Source: Flavobacterium antarcticum DSM 19726
GTDB taxonomy: Bacteria; Bacteroidota; Bacteroidia; Flavobacteriales; Flavobacteriaceae
NCBI RefSeq assembly: GCF_000419685.1
Contig: NZ_ATTM01000004.1
Location: 124,001-188,000 of the forward strand
DNA length: 64,000 bases
Direction of reading: 5' to 3'
This document shows, piece after piece, positions 8,584 through 18,309 of this stretch. The notes beneath the pieces were generated by a model, which worked only from the letters and a program-made list of their open reading frames with translations, searched no databases and was not told where the DNA came from. Position 1 is the stretch's first letter; every line of letters begins with the position of its first letter. Made by a program: the position numbers and the translations under genes.

Positions 8584-10557
8584 TTAAGGCAATGGAACAG
8601 CAATTACGATGTTAGTTCCTGTATCGCTCGATTTTATCGCAACAGTTCCTGATAAATTACTCAGTCGGTATTGTACATTTTTTAGTCCTTCTCCACTTGC
8701 CAATTTTAATTTATCTGGAACGTCAAAACCAATGCCGTCGTCGGAAATTTCAAAAAGCAACGTTCCATTTAACGTTACTTTGCAAACTACTTTTGATGCT
8801 TGAGCGTGTTTATACGAGTTGTTAAAACATTCTTTTACAGCGAGATAAATTTGTTTTCTATGGTAACTTGAGATAAATATATTTGGAATCTCAAGTGGGA
8901 TAATCATTGAAAACGATATGTTTGATTCTTTAAAAATACTATTTCCTTGCTTTTGGATAAAGAGAAGTAGGTGCTCTAAATTATTGTGTTCGGCATTTAA
9001 TTCCCAAATAACTTCAGTCAATTTGTTGCTAATCTTCTTTGCGTTTTTAGTGATGTTTTGTGCATCCAACTTCATGTCATCAAGTGAATTCTGCTTATGA
9101 ATACGATTGCTCAAAAGAGTAATTGTTGAAATTCCAACACCCAGATCATCATGTAAATCAGCAGAAATTCTTCGACGTTCCGATTCTGCAATTTCAAGCG
9201 ATAGTTCGGCTTCACGCAGTTTTTTATCGTTTTTTTGCTTCTTTTTGTAAAAATAAAAATAAATCAAAGCTACGACTGCTAACAAAAATAAAACAGCAAT
9301 GATGAAGCAATAAATAAAATTTGTTTTTTGCCGTTCGGCCTTTATTTTTGCCTTTAATAAAACTTCCTTCTTGTCGTATTCATAATCAAAACCTTTCTCA
9401 AGAATTTCTTTTTTATTGTTTTCATTGACGAGCGAATCATTCAATTTAGTATACTGTTCTAGCATCAAAAAGGCATTTTTATAATCGCCTTTATTTTTGT
9501 AAGCTTTGTATAATAATTCTGAACCTGAACGGATGGCTTTAGGAAGTCCCGCTTTGTTGGCCAAAGCGATACTTTCACTTCCCAAGCGAATGGCTTCCTC
9601 TTCATTATTTTGATACAAGGCAGTCATTCCCATATTTTTGAGCGTAATTGATTTACTCACCCAATCTTCCTGTTTGTCCCAAATTTGCAAACTTTGTTTA
9701 AAATAATCATTTGTTTTTGCAAGAAGTTCTTTGGCTTCTGCCGAATTTTTGTACTCGTGTTTACTAAAACGCTGCATATAATTTTCGCCAATATTATTGA
9801 GAAGTAAACCAATACCACTTTCATTATTTAATTTTTTCAAGATAGCGTACGACTTATTATAATATGAAAGCGCCAGGTCCAAATCTCCTTTACTGTTGTA
9901 ACATAATCCTACATTATTTAAAAGTAGCGCTACTAGTCGTTCATTTTGTTCTTCGCGGCCGTATTGTAATTCTAAACATTCTTCAAAATATTTAATAGCT
10001 TTATCATAATGGCGTTGCGATTGATACACGTAGGCCATATTGTTTAAAACAATGGTAGTTGAATTAACATTATTTAATTTTCTATATATTTTTAATGCTT
10101 TCTGATAGTAATCAATGGCTAAAGGTAAGTTTCCTAAATCCTCGTAAGCAAAACCCGTATTCGTAAAAGCGCGTCCTATTCCTTCTTCATCTCCAATGGA
10201 TTTGCTTATTTTTATACTTGCTTCATAATATTTCAGAGCACGGTTAATGTCTCTAAACTTCGCATTTTGATACACATATCCATAATTACCTAAATAGGTT
10301 ACTTTATTTTCTAAAAATAGCTGCTTTTCTTTTTGTGAGTACCGGTCCGATTTCAACGCTTTGTCAACAACTAGCTGCAGTTGCTTATTTAATGCTAACT
10401 TTTCATCGAAACTTTGCGTTTTATTAATTTCATCGCTCAAAATTCTACACCGAATAGAATCGTGAGGTGCAGCATTGAGTTGCTTTTGTAATGCAATATC
10501 TTGACTTATAGCACTTTTAAAAATTAAAATGCACAGTATAATGTAAAATTTATTCAT
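8584..10557 (-). CDS. TPR-containing sensor histidine kinase (HisKA_3 type)
   Basis: A 657-residue membrane kinase: signal peptide (1-18, ending SAISQ), a periplasmic array of tetratricopeptide-like repeats (for example GRAFTNTGFAYEDLGNLP and the repeated KAIKYFEECL and LALSYYNKSY units), one transmembrane helix at about 412-437, then a NarX/DesK-type DHp domain with H469 in ISADLHDDLG and a HATPase domain (KECFNNSYKHAQ; DDGIGFD). Such sensors pair with LuxR-type regulators, and one follows directly. The TPR input suggests recognition of a protein or peptide in the periplasm. The signal is unknown. Confidence 0.9.
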   Translation of the reverse strand: MNKFYIILCILIFKSAISQDIALQKQLNAAPHDSIRCRILSDEINKTQSFDEKLALNKQLQLVVDKALKSDRYSQKEKQLFLENKVTYLGNYGYVYQNAKFRDINRALKYYEASIKISKSIGDEEGIGRAFTNTGFAYEDLGNLPLAIDYYQKALKIYRKLNNVNSTTIVLNNMAYVYQSQRHYDKAIKYFEECLELQYGREEQNERLVALLLNNVGLCYNSKGDLDLALSYYNKSYAILKKLNNESGIGLLLNNIGENYMQRFSKHEYKNSAEAKELLAKTNDYFKQSLQIWDKQEDWVSKSITLKNMGMTALYQNNEEEAIRLGSESIALANKAGLPKAIRSGSELLYKAYKNKGDYKNAFLMLEQYTKLNDSLVNENNKKEILEKGFDYEYDKKEVLLKAKIKAERQKTNFIYCFIIAVLFLLAVVALIYFYFYKKKQKNDKKLREAELSLEIAESERRRISADLHDDLGVGISTITLLSNRIHKQNSLDDMKLDAQNITKNAKKISNKLTEVIWELNAEHNNLEHLLLFIQKQGNSIFKESNISFSMIIPLEIPNIFISSYHRKQIYLAVKECFNNSYKHAQASKVVCKVTLNGTLLFEISDDGIGFDVPDKLKLASGEGLKNVQYRLSNLSGTVAIKSSDTGTNIVIAVPLP

Positions 10558-10864
10558 GGGTAATTTGCTTAGAAGTTGTTACAGTGCAACGAATAAATAC
10601 AGAAAAATAATAAAAAAAAATTATGTGTTTACCAAAAATAGTAATTTCATGCTTCATTTATTAAATAAATCACAAAAAAACTAGAATAATGAATAATGGT
10701 TTTGAAAATTTTAATTGAAAATTTTATAAATTTCACGGTCGTTGAAACAAATTAATGGATATTAAGAAAAGAATCAAATACCTACTTATAGGGATTTTTC
10801 ATTGTAAAAAAAATTTTACTTACCTATTTGCAATAAGTTATAATTCTGCAGTTTCTTTTTGAAA
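10558..10864. other. 307-bp intergenic region with TPR-kinase promoter
   Basis: On the minus strand a TATTTTTG -7 element (10640-10633) lies about 75 bp before the TPR-kinase start codon. No good TTG at -33 is visible. The part next to the 145-residue hypothetical gene contains a weak A/T hairpin (GTAAAA/TTTTAC near 10804-10820) that might end that gene. I see no open frame or structured RNA here. Confidence 0.5.
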
Positions 10865-11302
10865 TTACTTTGTTTTCAAAGTAGTTCCGCTTTCAACCAA
10901 ATGCCAAAATGTTTTTTGGAGTTCTGCTTTGTTATTTCTTTTTACCAACTTCTGAATTTCGATCACCTTAATAGATGCATTTTCATTTTTCAAATTACGA
11001 ATAGCAAGTAAACAATTATAAACATCTTCGGCTGAAAAACGATCTTTAAATTCTGCCCGTAAATCTTTATTATTTGCAAAGCAGACGTTAGAATTTTCGT
11101 GGTTTTCATTTTCAAAAGTAAGTGCTAAAACTTTTTCTATTTTTTGGAATGTTTCATGTGTGAAAAGGAATTTAATATTTGATTCTAAATCGCTACTAAA
11201 AGTTTGATTTTTAGAATCAAATATATTTATAAACCACTTTACTTTTTCATCATTACTTTCAATCAAAGCGTTGATCTTATTAATAATAATCTCTAGATTC
11301 AT
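10865..11302 (-). CDS. Hypothetical protein, 145 residues
   Basis: I do not recognise this protein. The open frame reaches a GTG at 11320, but the first ATG (MNLEIIINKINAL) is the likelier start. It is a soluble, mostly helical, lysine/asparagine-rich protein without signal peptide or transmembrane segment. The C-terminal half (SAEDVYNCLLAIRNLKNE then KAELQKTFWHLVESG) looks like a small helical domain. It is divergent from the metal-efflux operon, but no link to that operon can be shown. Confidence 0.55.
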   Translation of the reverse strand: MNLEIIINKINALIESNDEKVKWFINIFDSKNQTFSSDLESNIKFLFTHETFQKIEKVLALTFENENHENSNVCFANNKDLRAEFKDRFSAEDVYNCLLAIRNLKNENASIKVIEIQKLVKRNNKAELQKTFWHLVESGTTLKTK

Positions 11303-11445
11303 CTTAATCTTTATTTGCACAATCGGTTTTTAAATTTACAAAAAAAATAAAAAAGTAGCTTCAGAAACTTGGGGATCTTATTAGTAATGAACGGTTTTAT
11401 AATGCTCATATTTATTTTACATAGAATAAATATAAACAAATACTT

Positions 11446-11491
11446 ATGTGACATTTATCACATTATATAAATCTATTCTTACTTACCTTTG
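11446..11491 (+). promoter_or_regulatory. Crp-type palindrome and -7 element before the metal-efflux operon
   Basis: ATGTGA-N6-TCACAT (11446-11463) is a perfect palindrome matching the E. coli CRP core TGTGA-N6-TCACA. Its centre lies 29.5 bp before the start of TACCTTTG (11484-11491), a full -7 element. No TTG is found at the -33 position, as expected for an activator-dependent promoter. The centre would be at about -41 from transcription start. The start codon follows at 11508. Confidence 0.6.
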
Positions 11492-11507
11492 AATATATCA
11501 AAATGAG

Positions 11508-11894
11508 ATGCGTCAATTTATAGCCCTAGCTTTATTATCGCTTTACCTCTTTTCTTCAGCAGAATTTAGTGAACTGTTGAAGTTTCCTCTATTGGCACAA
11601 CATTACAAAGAACACCAGCAGGAAAAAGAAGATATTACGTTTTGGGAATTTGTTTGCCAACACTACACTCACGGAGATGTTGACGACGATGACAGAGATC
11701 AAGATATGCGACTTCCGTATAAAAGCATTGATTTTGCACACGCGATAACTTTCACCGTTTTACCTACAATTGCATCTGTTGAAATTCTCAAAATAGTAGA
11801 TTTTGAAGAATTGAAATCGCCTATAAATTTTTATCAATTTCCATTTTCTTCTGGAAACTACAGCTCCATTTGGCAACCGCCACAGATAGTCTAG
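11508..11894 (+). CDS. Small exported His/Asp-rich protein of the efflux operon
   Basis: A 128-residue protein with an N-terminal signal peptide (about 1-17) and a mature part rich in possible metal ligands: HYKEHQQEKED, then CQHYTHGDVDDDDRDQDMR. The rest has short hydrophobic strands ending in SSIWQPPQIV. It is the first gene of the operon, 77 bp before the RND pump gene. I infer a periplasmic metal-binding or accessory role for the pump. Similar small proteins are common before such pumps in Flavobacteria, but I cannot name a Pfam family. Confidence 0.65.
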   Translation: MRQFIALALLSLYLFSSAEFSELLKFPLLAQHYKEHQQEKEDITFWEFVCQHYTHGDVDDDDRDQDMRLPYKSIDFAHAITFTVLPTIASVEILKIVDFEELKSPINFYQFPFSSGNYSSIWQPPQIV

Positions 11895-11971
11895 TATTTA
11901 CTTTAATCGCTTCACATTCCTTGTGAAACAGACGTTTAGTATTTTACAATAACGACTAACAACCTATAATC

Positions 11972-14900
11972 ATGTTAAATAAAATCATTGAGTTTTCTAT
12001 CAAGAATAAACTCATAATTGGCTTATTTACCTTTGCTTTAATTGGCTTTGGTATGTATGAAGCCACAAAATTACCTATTGATGCCGTTCCGGATATTACA
12101 GACAATCAAGTACAAGTCATCACTATCGCTCCTTCTTTTGGTGCTACAGACATTGAACGATTAGTTACATTTCCTGTTGAACAAGCGAACAGCAATATTT
12201 CGGGAATGAAAGCAATTAGAAGTTTTTCCCGCTTCGGATTGTCACTTGTAACTATTGTTTTTGATGACGATACTGATATTTATTGGGCCCGTCAGCAAGT
12301 AGCAGAACGCTTGCAACAATTGCAAGGAACAATTCCTGCAGATATTGGTGTTCCCGAACTTGGACCCGTTTCTACAGGATTGGGTGAAATTTACCAATAT
12401 GTAGTGCGAACAAAACCCGGCTACGAAAAAAAATACGATGCCACTGACTTGCGAACTATTCAAGATTGGATTGTAAGACGCCAACTTCTAGGCGTAAAAG
12501 GTGTTGCGGAAGTCAGCAGTTTTGGGGGAAAATTAAAGCAATACGAGATTGCCATTGATGCAAATAAACTCCACTCCTACCAACTCACGATGCAAGATGT
12601 TTTTACCGCATTGGAAAAAAACAATCAAAATACCGGTGGCGCTTATATCGAAAAAGAAGCTACTGCATTATTTATTCGAAGTGAAGGACTCATCGGAAGC
12701 ATTGAAGATATTGAAAATATTGCAATTCCTACCAAGAACAACAAATCGCTTTTTTTAAGAGATTTGGCACAAGTCAAAATTGGAAGTGCCACTCGATACG
12801 GAGCAATGACGTACAACGACGAAGGCGAAGTTGCCGGTGCTGTAGTCATGATGTTAAAAGGAGCAAACAGCAACGAAGTAATCGATAATGTAAAAGAACG
12901 CGTTGCGCAAATTCAGAAAACATTACCCGAAGGTGTTATTTTAGAACCGTTTTTAGACCGATCCAAAATGGTAAATCACGCCATCGGAACGGTTGAAACC
13001 AATTTAATGGAAGGTGCATTAATTGTAGTTTTTGTGTTGGTTTTCTTTCTGGGAAATTTTCGCGCAGGATTTTTAGTCGCATCGGTGATTCCGCTAGCTA
13101 TGTTATTTGCTATCATTCTGATGAATATTTTTGGCGTAAGCGGAAACTTAATGAGTTTAGGTGCATTAGATTTTGGACTAATTGTAGATGGCGCCGTCAT
13201 AATTGTCGAAGCCGTGATGCATGGATTGACGCATGGAAAGAAATGGAAGGCACAAGCTTCATTATCTCAAGCTACAATGGACGAAGAGGTAAAAACTTCG
13301 GCAAGTAAAATGATGAATTCTGCGGTTTTTGGTCAAATTATTATCTTGATTGTTTATCTACCCATTTTCACATTAGAAGGAATTGAAGGCAAGATGTTTA
13401 AACCAATGGCACAAACTGTTGCGTTTGCATTGCTAGGCGCGTTTATTCTCTCGCTGACTTATATCCCAATGATGAGTGCTTTGTTTTTGAGTAAAAAAAC
13501 CAATCATAAACCCAATCTTTCTGATAGAATGATGGCGACGATTGAAAGAAAATACCAACACCTTTTAGAAAAAGCACTAAACATTCCAAAAGTAATTATT
13601 GGAACTGTGATCGCGATGTTTGTTTTAGCAGCGTTTATTATGACAACGCTCGGAGGCGAATTTATTCCGGCTTTAGAAGAAGGCGATTTTGCCGTTGACA
13701 CTAGAGTTTTGACCGGAAGTAATTTGAATACTACAATTGAAAGTACAACCAAAGCAGCTCATATTCTGAAATCCCGTTTTCCAGAAGTCGAAAAAGTGGT
13801 AACCAAAATAGGAAGCGGTGAAGTGCCAACAGACCCAATGCCGATGGAAGCGAGTGATATGATGGTTATTTTAAAGGATAAAAAAGAATGGACTTCTGCA
13901 AAAACCTTTGACGAATTAGCGGCTAAAATGGGTAAAGCGTTGGAAGAAGTTCCTGGTATTACCGCTGGCTTTCAATATCCCGTGCAAATGCGATTTAACG
14001 AATTAATGACAGGTGCCCGACAAGATGTAGTTGTAAAAATCTTTGGTGAAAACCTAGATACACTTGCACTTTATGCTGCAAAATTGGGCAAAATTGTTCC
14101 GACTGTTGAAGGTACAGAAAACCTATATATCGAACCCGTTTCTGGAATGCCACAAATCATTATTAAATACAATCGACCGATGATTGCGCAATATGGTTTG
14201 AATATAGCAGATATTAACCGAGTAATTAATACGGCTTTTGCGGGACAAAGTACGGGCCAAGTTTTTGAAGGTGAAAAACGTTTTGAACTTGTTGTTCGTT
14301 TGGATGAAGCCAAAAGAGCTTCCATAAATGACGTTGAAAACTTGTTAATTCCAACTGCGGAAGGCATCCAGATTCCGTTATCGCAAGTGGCAAAAGTAAG
14401 TTTAGAATCGGGACCAAATCAAATTCAACGCGAAGATGCTAAACGCCGAATCGTTGTTGGATTTAACGTAAACGGTCGCGATGTTGAAAGCATTGTTGAA
14501 GAATTAAAAACCAAAATAGCTGAAAAAGTAAATTTACAAACCGGTTATTATGTGACGTATGGCGGAGCTTTTGAGAATTTGAACAAAGCAAAAGCGCGTT
14601 TGATGATAGCCGTTCCCATTTCATTAATACTAATTTTCGTGCTGCTGTTCTTTGCTTTTAAATCTGTTAAACAGGGACTGTTGATTTATACCGCGATTCC
14701 GCTTTCGGCAATTGGAGGAATATTTTTCTTGGCACTTCGTGGAATGCCATTTAGCATTAGTGCTGGAATTGGATTTATCGCATTATTTGGCGTTGCCGTT
14801 TTAAATGGAATTGTACTGATTTCTGAATTCAACCGACTCCGAAAAGAAGAAAGCATGACTGATTTGAGACGCATCGTTTTGATGGGAACTAAAGTAAGGT

Positions 14901-16324
14901 TACGTCCTGTTTTTATGACTGCATTTGTAGCTTCATTAGGATTTCTACCAATGGCTTTGAGTAATGGCGCTGGTGCGGAAGTGCAACGACCATTGGCAAC
15001 CGTAGTAATTGGCGGACTTATGATTGCCACTTTTTTAACCTTATTTGTCTTACCTATTTTATACATCGTTTTTGAAAAAGGATTTAAAATGACTAAAAAA
15101 ACACCAATCACAACTTTACTTTTATTACTGCTAATTGGAAGTAGTTTTACTATGGTTGCACAAGAAAAAGTTACTATTCAACAAGCAATGAAAATCGCTG
15201 TGGATTCCAACCAAACTGGTAAGATTGAACGTTTGAAAACGCAATATCACAAAAAATTGATTGCTTCAAATGCTAATTTACCTAAAACAGTTTTGGCCAC
15301 AGAATACGGACAATTCAACAGCAGTTATAAGGATACACGTTTTGGAATTTCGCAATCTTTTGAATTGCCAACTGTTTATAGTCGGCAGAAAAAAGTGCTG
15401 ACAAGTGAATGGAAATCGGCGGAAGCAGTAGCGTCTTTGCAAGAACTGACGCTTAAAAAAGAACTCGCACATACGTTTTATGCTTTATTAACTATTCAAG
15501 AAAAAGAACAATTACTACAAAAAAGCGATAGTTTACTTTCTGAATTTTTGAAGAAAGCCACGCTTCGATTGAAAAAAGGAGAAAGCAATTTGTTAGAAAA
15601 AGCAACAGCAACTTTACAAGTAGGTCAGTTGCAACAGCAATTGATTCAGCTTCGGCAAGAGAAATTAATGTTGCAAAGTAGCTTTCAGTTGTTGCTGAAT
15701 ACAGAGAAAATTCTGGAACCAACGGCAAGTACTATTCAAGTTCCTTTAAGTACAATTGAGGCATTTTCGATTCAAAAAAATCATCCGCAATTGACTATTA
15801 TTGAATCTCAACAAAATAATGCTTTGGCACAAACTCAATTGGAAAAAGCAAGAAAATTACCGATGCTTTCTGTTGGGTATTACAACACTTCCATCATCGG
15901 AACTGGCGGCGATAACGTTTTGTATGACTCGAGTACGCGATTTCATTCGGCTCAATTGGGAATTGAAATTCCGCTTTTTGGAGGTTCGCAAAACGCACGA
16001 ATAAAAGCAGGAAAAATTCAACAAGAAGTATTAAAAGAAACGTTTTCAAAAACTGAAAAATCTTTGCAACAGCAACTCAAAGTAGCAGAACAAAATGTGA
16101 CTCAAGCTAAAACTCAAGTTACTTATTTTGAAACGGATGGTTTGCCAAATGCGTTGTTAATAGAAAAAACGGCTAATCAACAATTCTATTCAGGCGACAT
16201 CAATTATTTAGATTGGGTAATGTTGACCAACCAAGTGATTACCGCAAAAAACAATTATATCGATAGTGTTTACTATTATAACGAAAGCGTTATTGAGTTG
16301 CTTTATCTAACTACAAAACTTTAA
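11972..16324 (+). CDS. CzcA/CusA-type RND metal efflux pump fused to TolC-like outer-membrane factor
   Basis: A 1450-residue fusion. Residues 1 to about 1037 are a heavy-metal RND proton antiporter with 12 transmembrane helices. The TM4 motif DFG-x3-DGA-x3-VE near residue 400 is that of divalent-cation (CzcA-like) pumps rather than of Cu(I)/Ag(I) pumps. Residues 1040-1450 are a TolC/CusC-type outer-membrane factor that starts with a signal-like segment (TTLLLLLLIGSSF, then MVAQ). Separate pump and channel genes are the rule in Proteobacteria; the fusion is known in Bacteroidota. An AAGGA six bases before the internal ATG (15089) could allow separate translation of the channel part. The adaptor gene follows by 3 bp. 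Confidence 0.9.
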   Translation: MLNKIIEFSIKNKLIIGLFTFALIGFGMYEATKLPIDAVPDITDNQVQVITIAPSFGATDIERLVTFPVEQANSNISGMKAIRSFSRFGLSLVTIVFDDDTDIYWARQQVAERLQQLQGTIPADIGVPELGPVSTGLGEIYQYVVRTKPGYEKKYDATDLRTIQDWIVRRQLLGVKGVAEVSSFGGKLKQYEIAIDANKLHSYQLTMQDVFTALEKNNQNTGGAYIEKEATALFIRSEGLIGSIEDIENIAIPTKNNKSLFLRDLAQVKIGSATRYGAMTYNDEGEVAGAVVMMLKGANSNEVIDNVKERVAQIQKTLPEGVILEPFLDRSKMVNHAIGTVETNLMEGALIVVFVLVFFLGNFRAGFLVASVIPLAMLFAIILMNIFGVSGNLMSLGALDFGLIVDGAVIIVEAVMHGLTHGKKWKAQASLSQATMDEEVKTSASKMMNSAVFGQIIILIVYLPIFTLEGIEGKMFKPMAQTVAFALLGAFILSLTYIPMMSALFLSKKTNHKPNLSDRMMATIERKYQHLLEKALNIPKVIIGTVIAMFVLAAFIMTTLGGEFIPALEEGDFAVDTRVLTGSNLNTTIESTTKAAHILKSRFPEVEKVVTKIGSGEVPTDPMPMEASDMMVILKDKKEWTSAKTFDELAAKMGKALEEVPGITAGFQYPVQMRFNELMTGARQDVVVKIFGENLDTLALYAAKLGKIVPTVEGTENLYIEPVSGMPQIIIKYNRPMIAQYGLNIADINRVINTAFAGQSTGQVFEGEKRFELVVRLDEAKRASINDVENLLIPTAEGIQIPLSQVAKVSLESGPNQIQREDAKRRIVVGFNVNGRDVESIVEELKTKIAEKVNLQTGYYVTYGGAFENLNKAKARLMIAVPISLILIFVLLFFAFKSVKQGLLIYTAIPLSAIGGIFFLALRGMPFSISAGIGFIALFGVAVLNGIVLISEFNRLRKEESMTDLRRIVLMGTKVRLRPVFMTAFVASLGFLPMALSNGAGAEVQRPLATVVIGGLMIATFLTLFVLPILYIVFEKGFKMTKKTPITTLLLLLLIGSSFTMVAQEKVTIQQAMKIAVDSNQTGKIERLKTQYHKKLIASNANLPKTVLATEYGQFNSSYKDTRFGISQSFELPTVYSRQKKVLTSEWKSAEAVASLQELTLKKELAHTFYALLTIQEKEQLLQKSDSLLSEFLKKATLRLKKGESNLLEKATATLQVGQLQQQLIQLRQEKLMLQSSFQLLLNTEKILEPTASTIQVPLSTIEAFSIQKNHPQLTIIESQQNNALAQTQLEKARKLPMLSVGYYNTSIIGTGGDNVLYDSSTRFHSAQLGIEIPLFGGSQNARIKAGKIQQEVLKETFSKTEKSLQQQLKVAEQNVTQAKTQVTYFETDGLPNALLIEKTANQQFYSGDINYLDWVMLTNQVITAKNNYIDSVYYYNESVIELLYLTTKL

Positions 16325-16327
16325 ATC

Positions 16328-17464
16328 ATGAGAACTAAAATAATTATATACGGACTGCTACTTTCAATAGGAATGGGCTGTTCTTCAAAAACAAAAGAAA
16401 CTGAAGTCACAACGACAACGGTGATGGAAAAAGTAGTAACACTTACAAATGAACAACTCAAAAACGTAGCATTAGAAGTAGCTCAGCCTGAAAGCAGAAC
16501 GTTATCTGCAACTTTAAAAGTGAATGGAAAAATCGATGTTCCGCCACAAAATTTAGTTTCTATTAGCATGCAAATGGGCGGTTATTTAAAAAGCACTTCT
16601 TTACTTCCTGGAATGTTTGTGAAAAAGAATTCTGTTATTGCGACGATGGAAGACCAACAATACATTCAGCTACAACAAGAGTATTTGAGTACTGTCGCAA
16701 AACTAAATTATGCACAGAAAGAATATCAAAGACAGAAAGATTTGAATGAAAGTCAAGCCAGTAGTGACAAAGTGTTCCAACAAGCTGAAGCGGAATACAA
16801 AAATTTGAAAATTAATAAAAATGCTTTGAGTGAAAGACTTCGCTTAATAAACGTGAATCCCAATGCACTTACTGAAAATAGCATTTCAAAAAGTATCAAC
16901 ATCTATACTCCTATTGACGGGTATGTTTCAAAAGTAAATGTGAATATCGGGAAATATGTGAGTCCCACAGACGTACTTTTTGAATTGATTAATCCAACTG
17001 ATATCCATTTGAATTTAAAAGTGTTTGAAAAGGACATCAATAGTTTATTCGTGGGCCAAAGAGTTTACGCTTACACAAATAGCAATCCTACAGAAAGACA
17101 CGAAGCTAAAATATTATTGATTAGCAAAGATATTTCGGATAACGAACACAGTGCGGAAGTACATTGTCATTTTGACAAATACGATAAAAAGTTGTTGCCG
17201 GGAATGTACATGAATGCAGAAATTGAACTTAAAAATGAAGCGCAACTTTCAATTCAAATAGAAGCTGTCGTTTCTTATGAAGACAAAAATTATGTATTTG
17301 TAAAGAAAAGCAATCAACAATTTGAACTGACAGAAGTGATTTTAGGAATTGCCGAAAACGATTTTATCGCGTTAACGAATGCAGAAGATTTAAAAGGAAA
17401 AGAAATCGTGATTAAAGGAGCTTATACTTTGCTAATGCAATTGAAGAACAAAGAAGAAGAGTAA
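16328..17464 (+). CDS. RND efflux periplasmic adaptor (CusB/CzcB type)
   Basis: A 378-residue membrane-fusion protein. The N-terminus is a probable lipoprotein signal (hydrophobic stretch ending IGMGC, cysteine at about 18), loosely matching a lipobox. Next come the beta-barrel and lipoyl half-motifs (NLVSISMQMGGYLK and IYTPIDGYVSKVNVNIGKYV) flanking an alpha hairpin (QQEYLSTVAKLNYAQKEYQR). It links the inner-membrane pump to the outer-membrane factor. It is the last gene of the operon, followed by an intrinsic terminator. Confidence 0.9.
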   Translation: MRTKIIIYGLLLSIGMGCSSKTKETEVTTTTVMEKVVTLTNEQLKNVALEVAQPESRTLSATLKVNGKIDVPPQNLVSISMQMGGYLKSTSLLPGMFVKKNSVIATMEDQQYIQLQQEYLSTVAKLNYAQKEYQRQKDLNESQASSDKVFQQAEAEYKNLKINKNALSERLRLINVNPNALTENSISKSINIYTPIDGYVSKVNVNIGKYVSPTDVLFELINPTDIHLNLKVFEKDINSLFVGQRVYAYTNSNPTERHEAKILLISKDISDNEHSAEVHCHFDKYDKKLLPGMYMNAEIELKNEAQLSIQIEAVVSYEDKNYVFVKKSNQQFELTEVILGIAENDFIALTNAEDLKGKEIVIKGAYTLLMQLKNKEEE

Positions 17465-17487
17465 GGTTTTTGAGATTGAGACTAAAA

Positions 17488-17519
17488 AATGCGGAAGAAT
17501 TTACTTTCGCATTTTTTTT
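17488..17519 (+). terminator. Intrinsic terminator of the metal-efflux operon
   Basis: A 10-bp stem (17488-17497 with 17504-17513, one G-U pair) and 6-nt loop is followed by a run of T residues to 17519. It lies 23 bp after the adaptor stop codon. Confidence 0.8.
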
Positions 17520-17607
17520 GTTTTGAAATTGCTGTAAAGATTTAGAAGTACTTATTTCATCTCCGAAATACTTTTCATTTCAGATAATCACAATTAATTC
17601 TATATTT

Positions 17608-17640
17608 TTGCTCTGCTTCCCAAAAAACCTATTATTTTTG
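17608..17640 (+). promoter_or_regulatory. Promoter of the 173-residue membrane protein gene
   Basis: TTG (17608-17610) and TATTTTTG (17633-17640) are separated by 22 bp, near the upper limit of the Bacteroidota spacing. The start codon is 34 bp after the -7 element. Confidence 0.45.
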
Positions 17641-17674
17641 AAAGCACATAAAAAATTCAACTTTAAAAAACCCT

Positions 17675-18196
17675 ATGGAAACTACTAAAATCATCGAATT
17701 ATTGAGTTATACTTTGCCCTCTGTCATTACAGGCGGCGTGGCTTATTTTTTATTTAATTCGTATTTTAAAGACCAACAACATACCCGAAGATGGTTGAAC
17801 CAAAAAGAAACACAAAAGCAAGCTTTGCCGCTAAGATTGCAAGCTTACGAACGTCTTTCACTATTTTTGGAACGGATTAATCCTACCAAATTACTGATTC
17901 GTGTAGCTCCAATTTCAGAAGACAAAAATGATTACGCAGATTACTTAATTGCTTCAATTGATCAAGAATTTGAACACAACTTAACACAGCAAATTTATGT
18001 TTCAAGCAGTTGTTGGGGTTATGTAGTAACGGCAAAAAACGCAACAAACCAGATGATTCGGAAAGCAGCAGCTTCTTCTGAAATTACTTCAGCAAATGAA
18101 TTACGGGAATTAATTTTGAAAGAATTATTTGACCGAGACACACCAAGTAATGCAGCTTTAGCTTTTATCAAAGCAGAAGTGAGTGATATGTGGTAA
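17675..18196 (+). CDS. Conserved membrane-anchored protein, 173 residues
   Basis: One N-terminal transmembrane helix (about 10-28, LSYTLPSVITGGVAYFLF) is followed by a basic stretch and a soluble helical domain with the segment QALPLRLQAYERLSLFLER. The N-in/C-out or reverse topology cannot be fixed from the sequence alone. I recognise the type as a Bacteroidota family of unknown function (possibly DUF7935). It is a single-gene unit, flanked by a strong terminator hairpin downstream. Confidence 0.6.
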   Translation: METTKIIELLSYTLPSVITGGVAYFLFNSYFKDQQHTRRWLNQKETQKQALPLRLQAYERLSLFLERINPTKLLIRVAPISEDKNDYADYLIASIDQEFEHNLTQQIYVSSSCWGYVVTAKNATNQMIRKAAASSEITSANELRELILKELFDRDTPSNAALAFIKAEVSDMW

Positions 18197-18210
18197 TACT
18201 TAAAAATCAT

Positions 18211-18250
18211 AACTGAATAAGGTAATGATGCCTTATTCAGTTATTTAAAA
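18211..18250 (+). terminator. Hairpin terminating the 173-residue protein gene
   Basis: A perfect 14-bp stem (18211-18224 with 18233-18246) is placed 14 bp after the stop codon. The following tract (TTAAAATT) is only weakly T-rich, but stem stability is high. Confidence 0.6.
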
Positions 18251-18294
18251 TTAAAAAAAGGGAAACAGAACTTTACGTTTTGTTTCCCTTTTCA
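18251..18294 (-). terminator. Terminator of the E1 dehydrogenase gene
   Basis: A 16-bp stem (18258-18273 with 18279-18294, one G-U) lies 15 bp after the stop codon of the minus-strand E1 gene. The A-rich bases on its left become T-rich on the minus strand. Together with the hairpin at 18211 it separates the two convergent genes. Confidence 0.7.
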
Positions 18295-18309
18295 CTTCTA
18301 TATTTTTTT

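Noticed and set aside
14071-15111. Long minus-strand frames inside the RND pump gene
   Set aside because: They are shadows of the pump coding frame without motifs or promoters.
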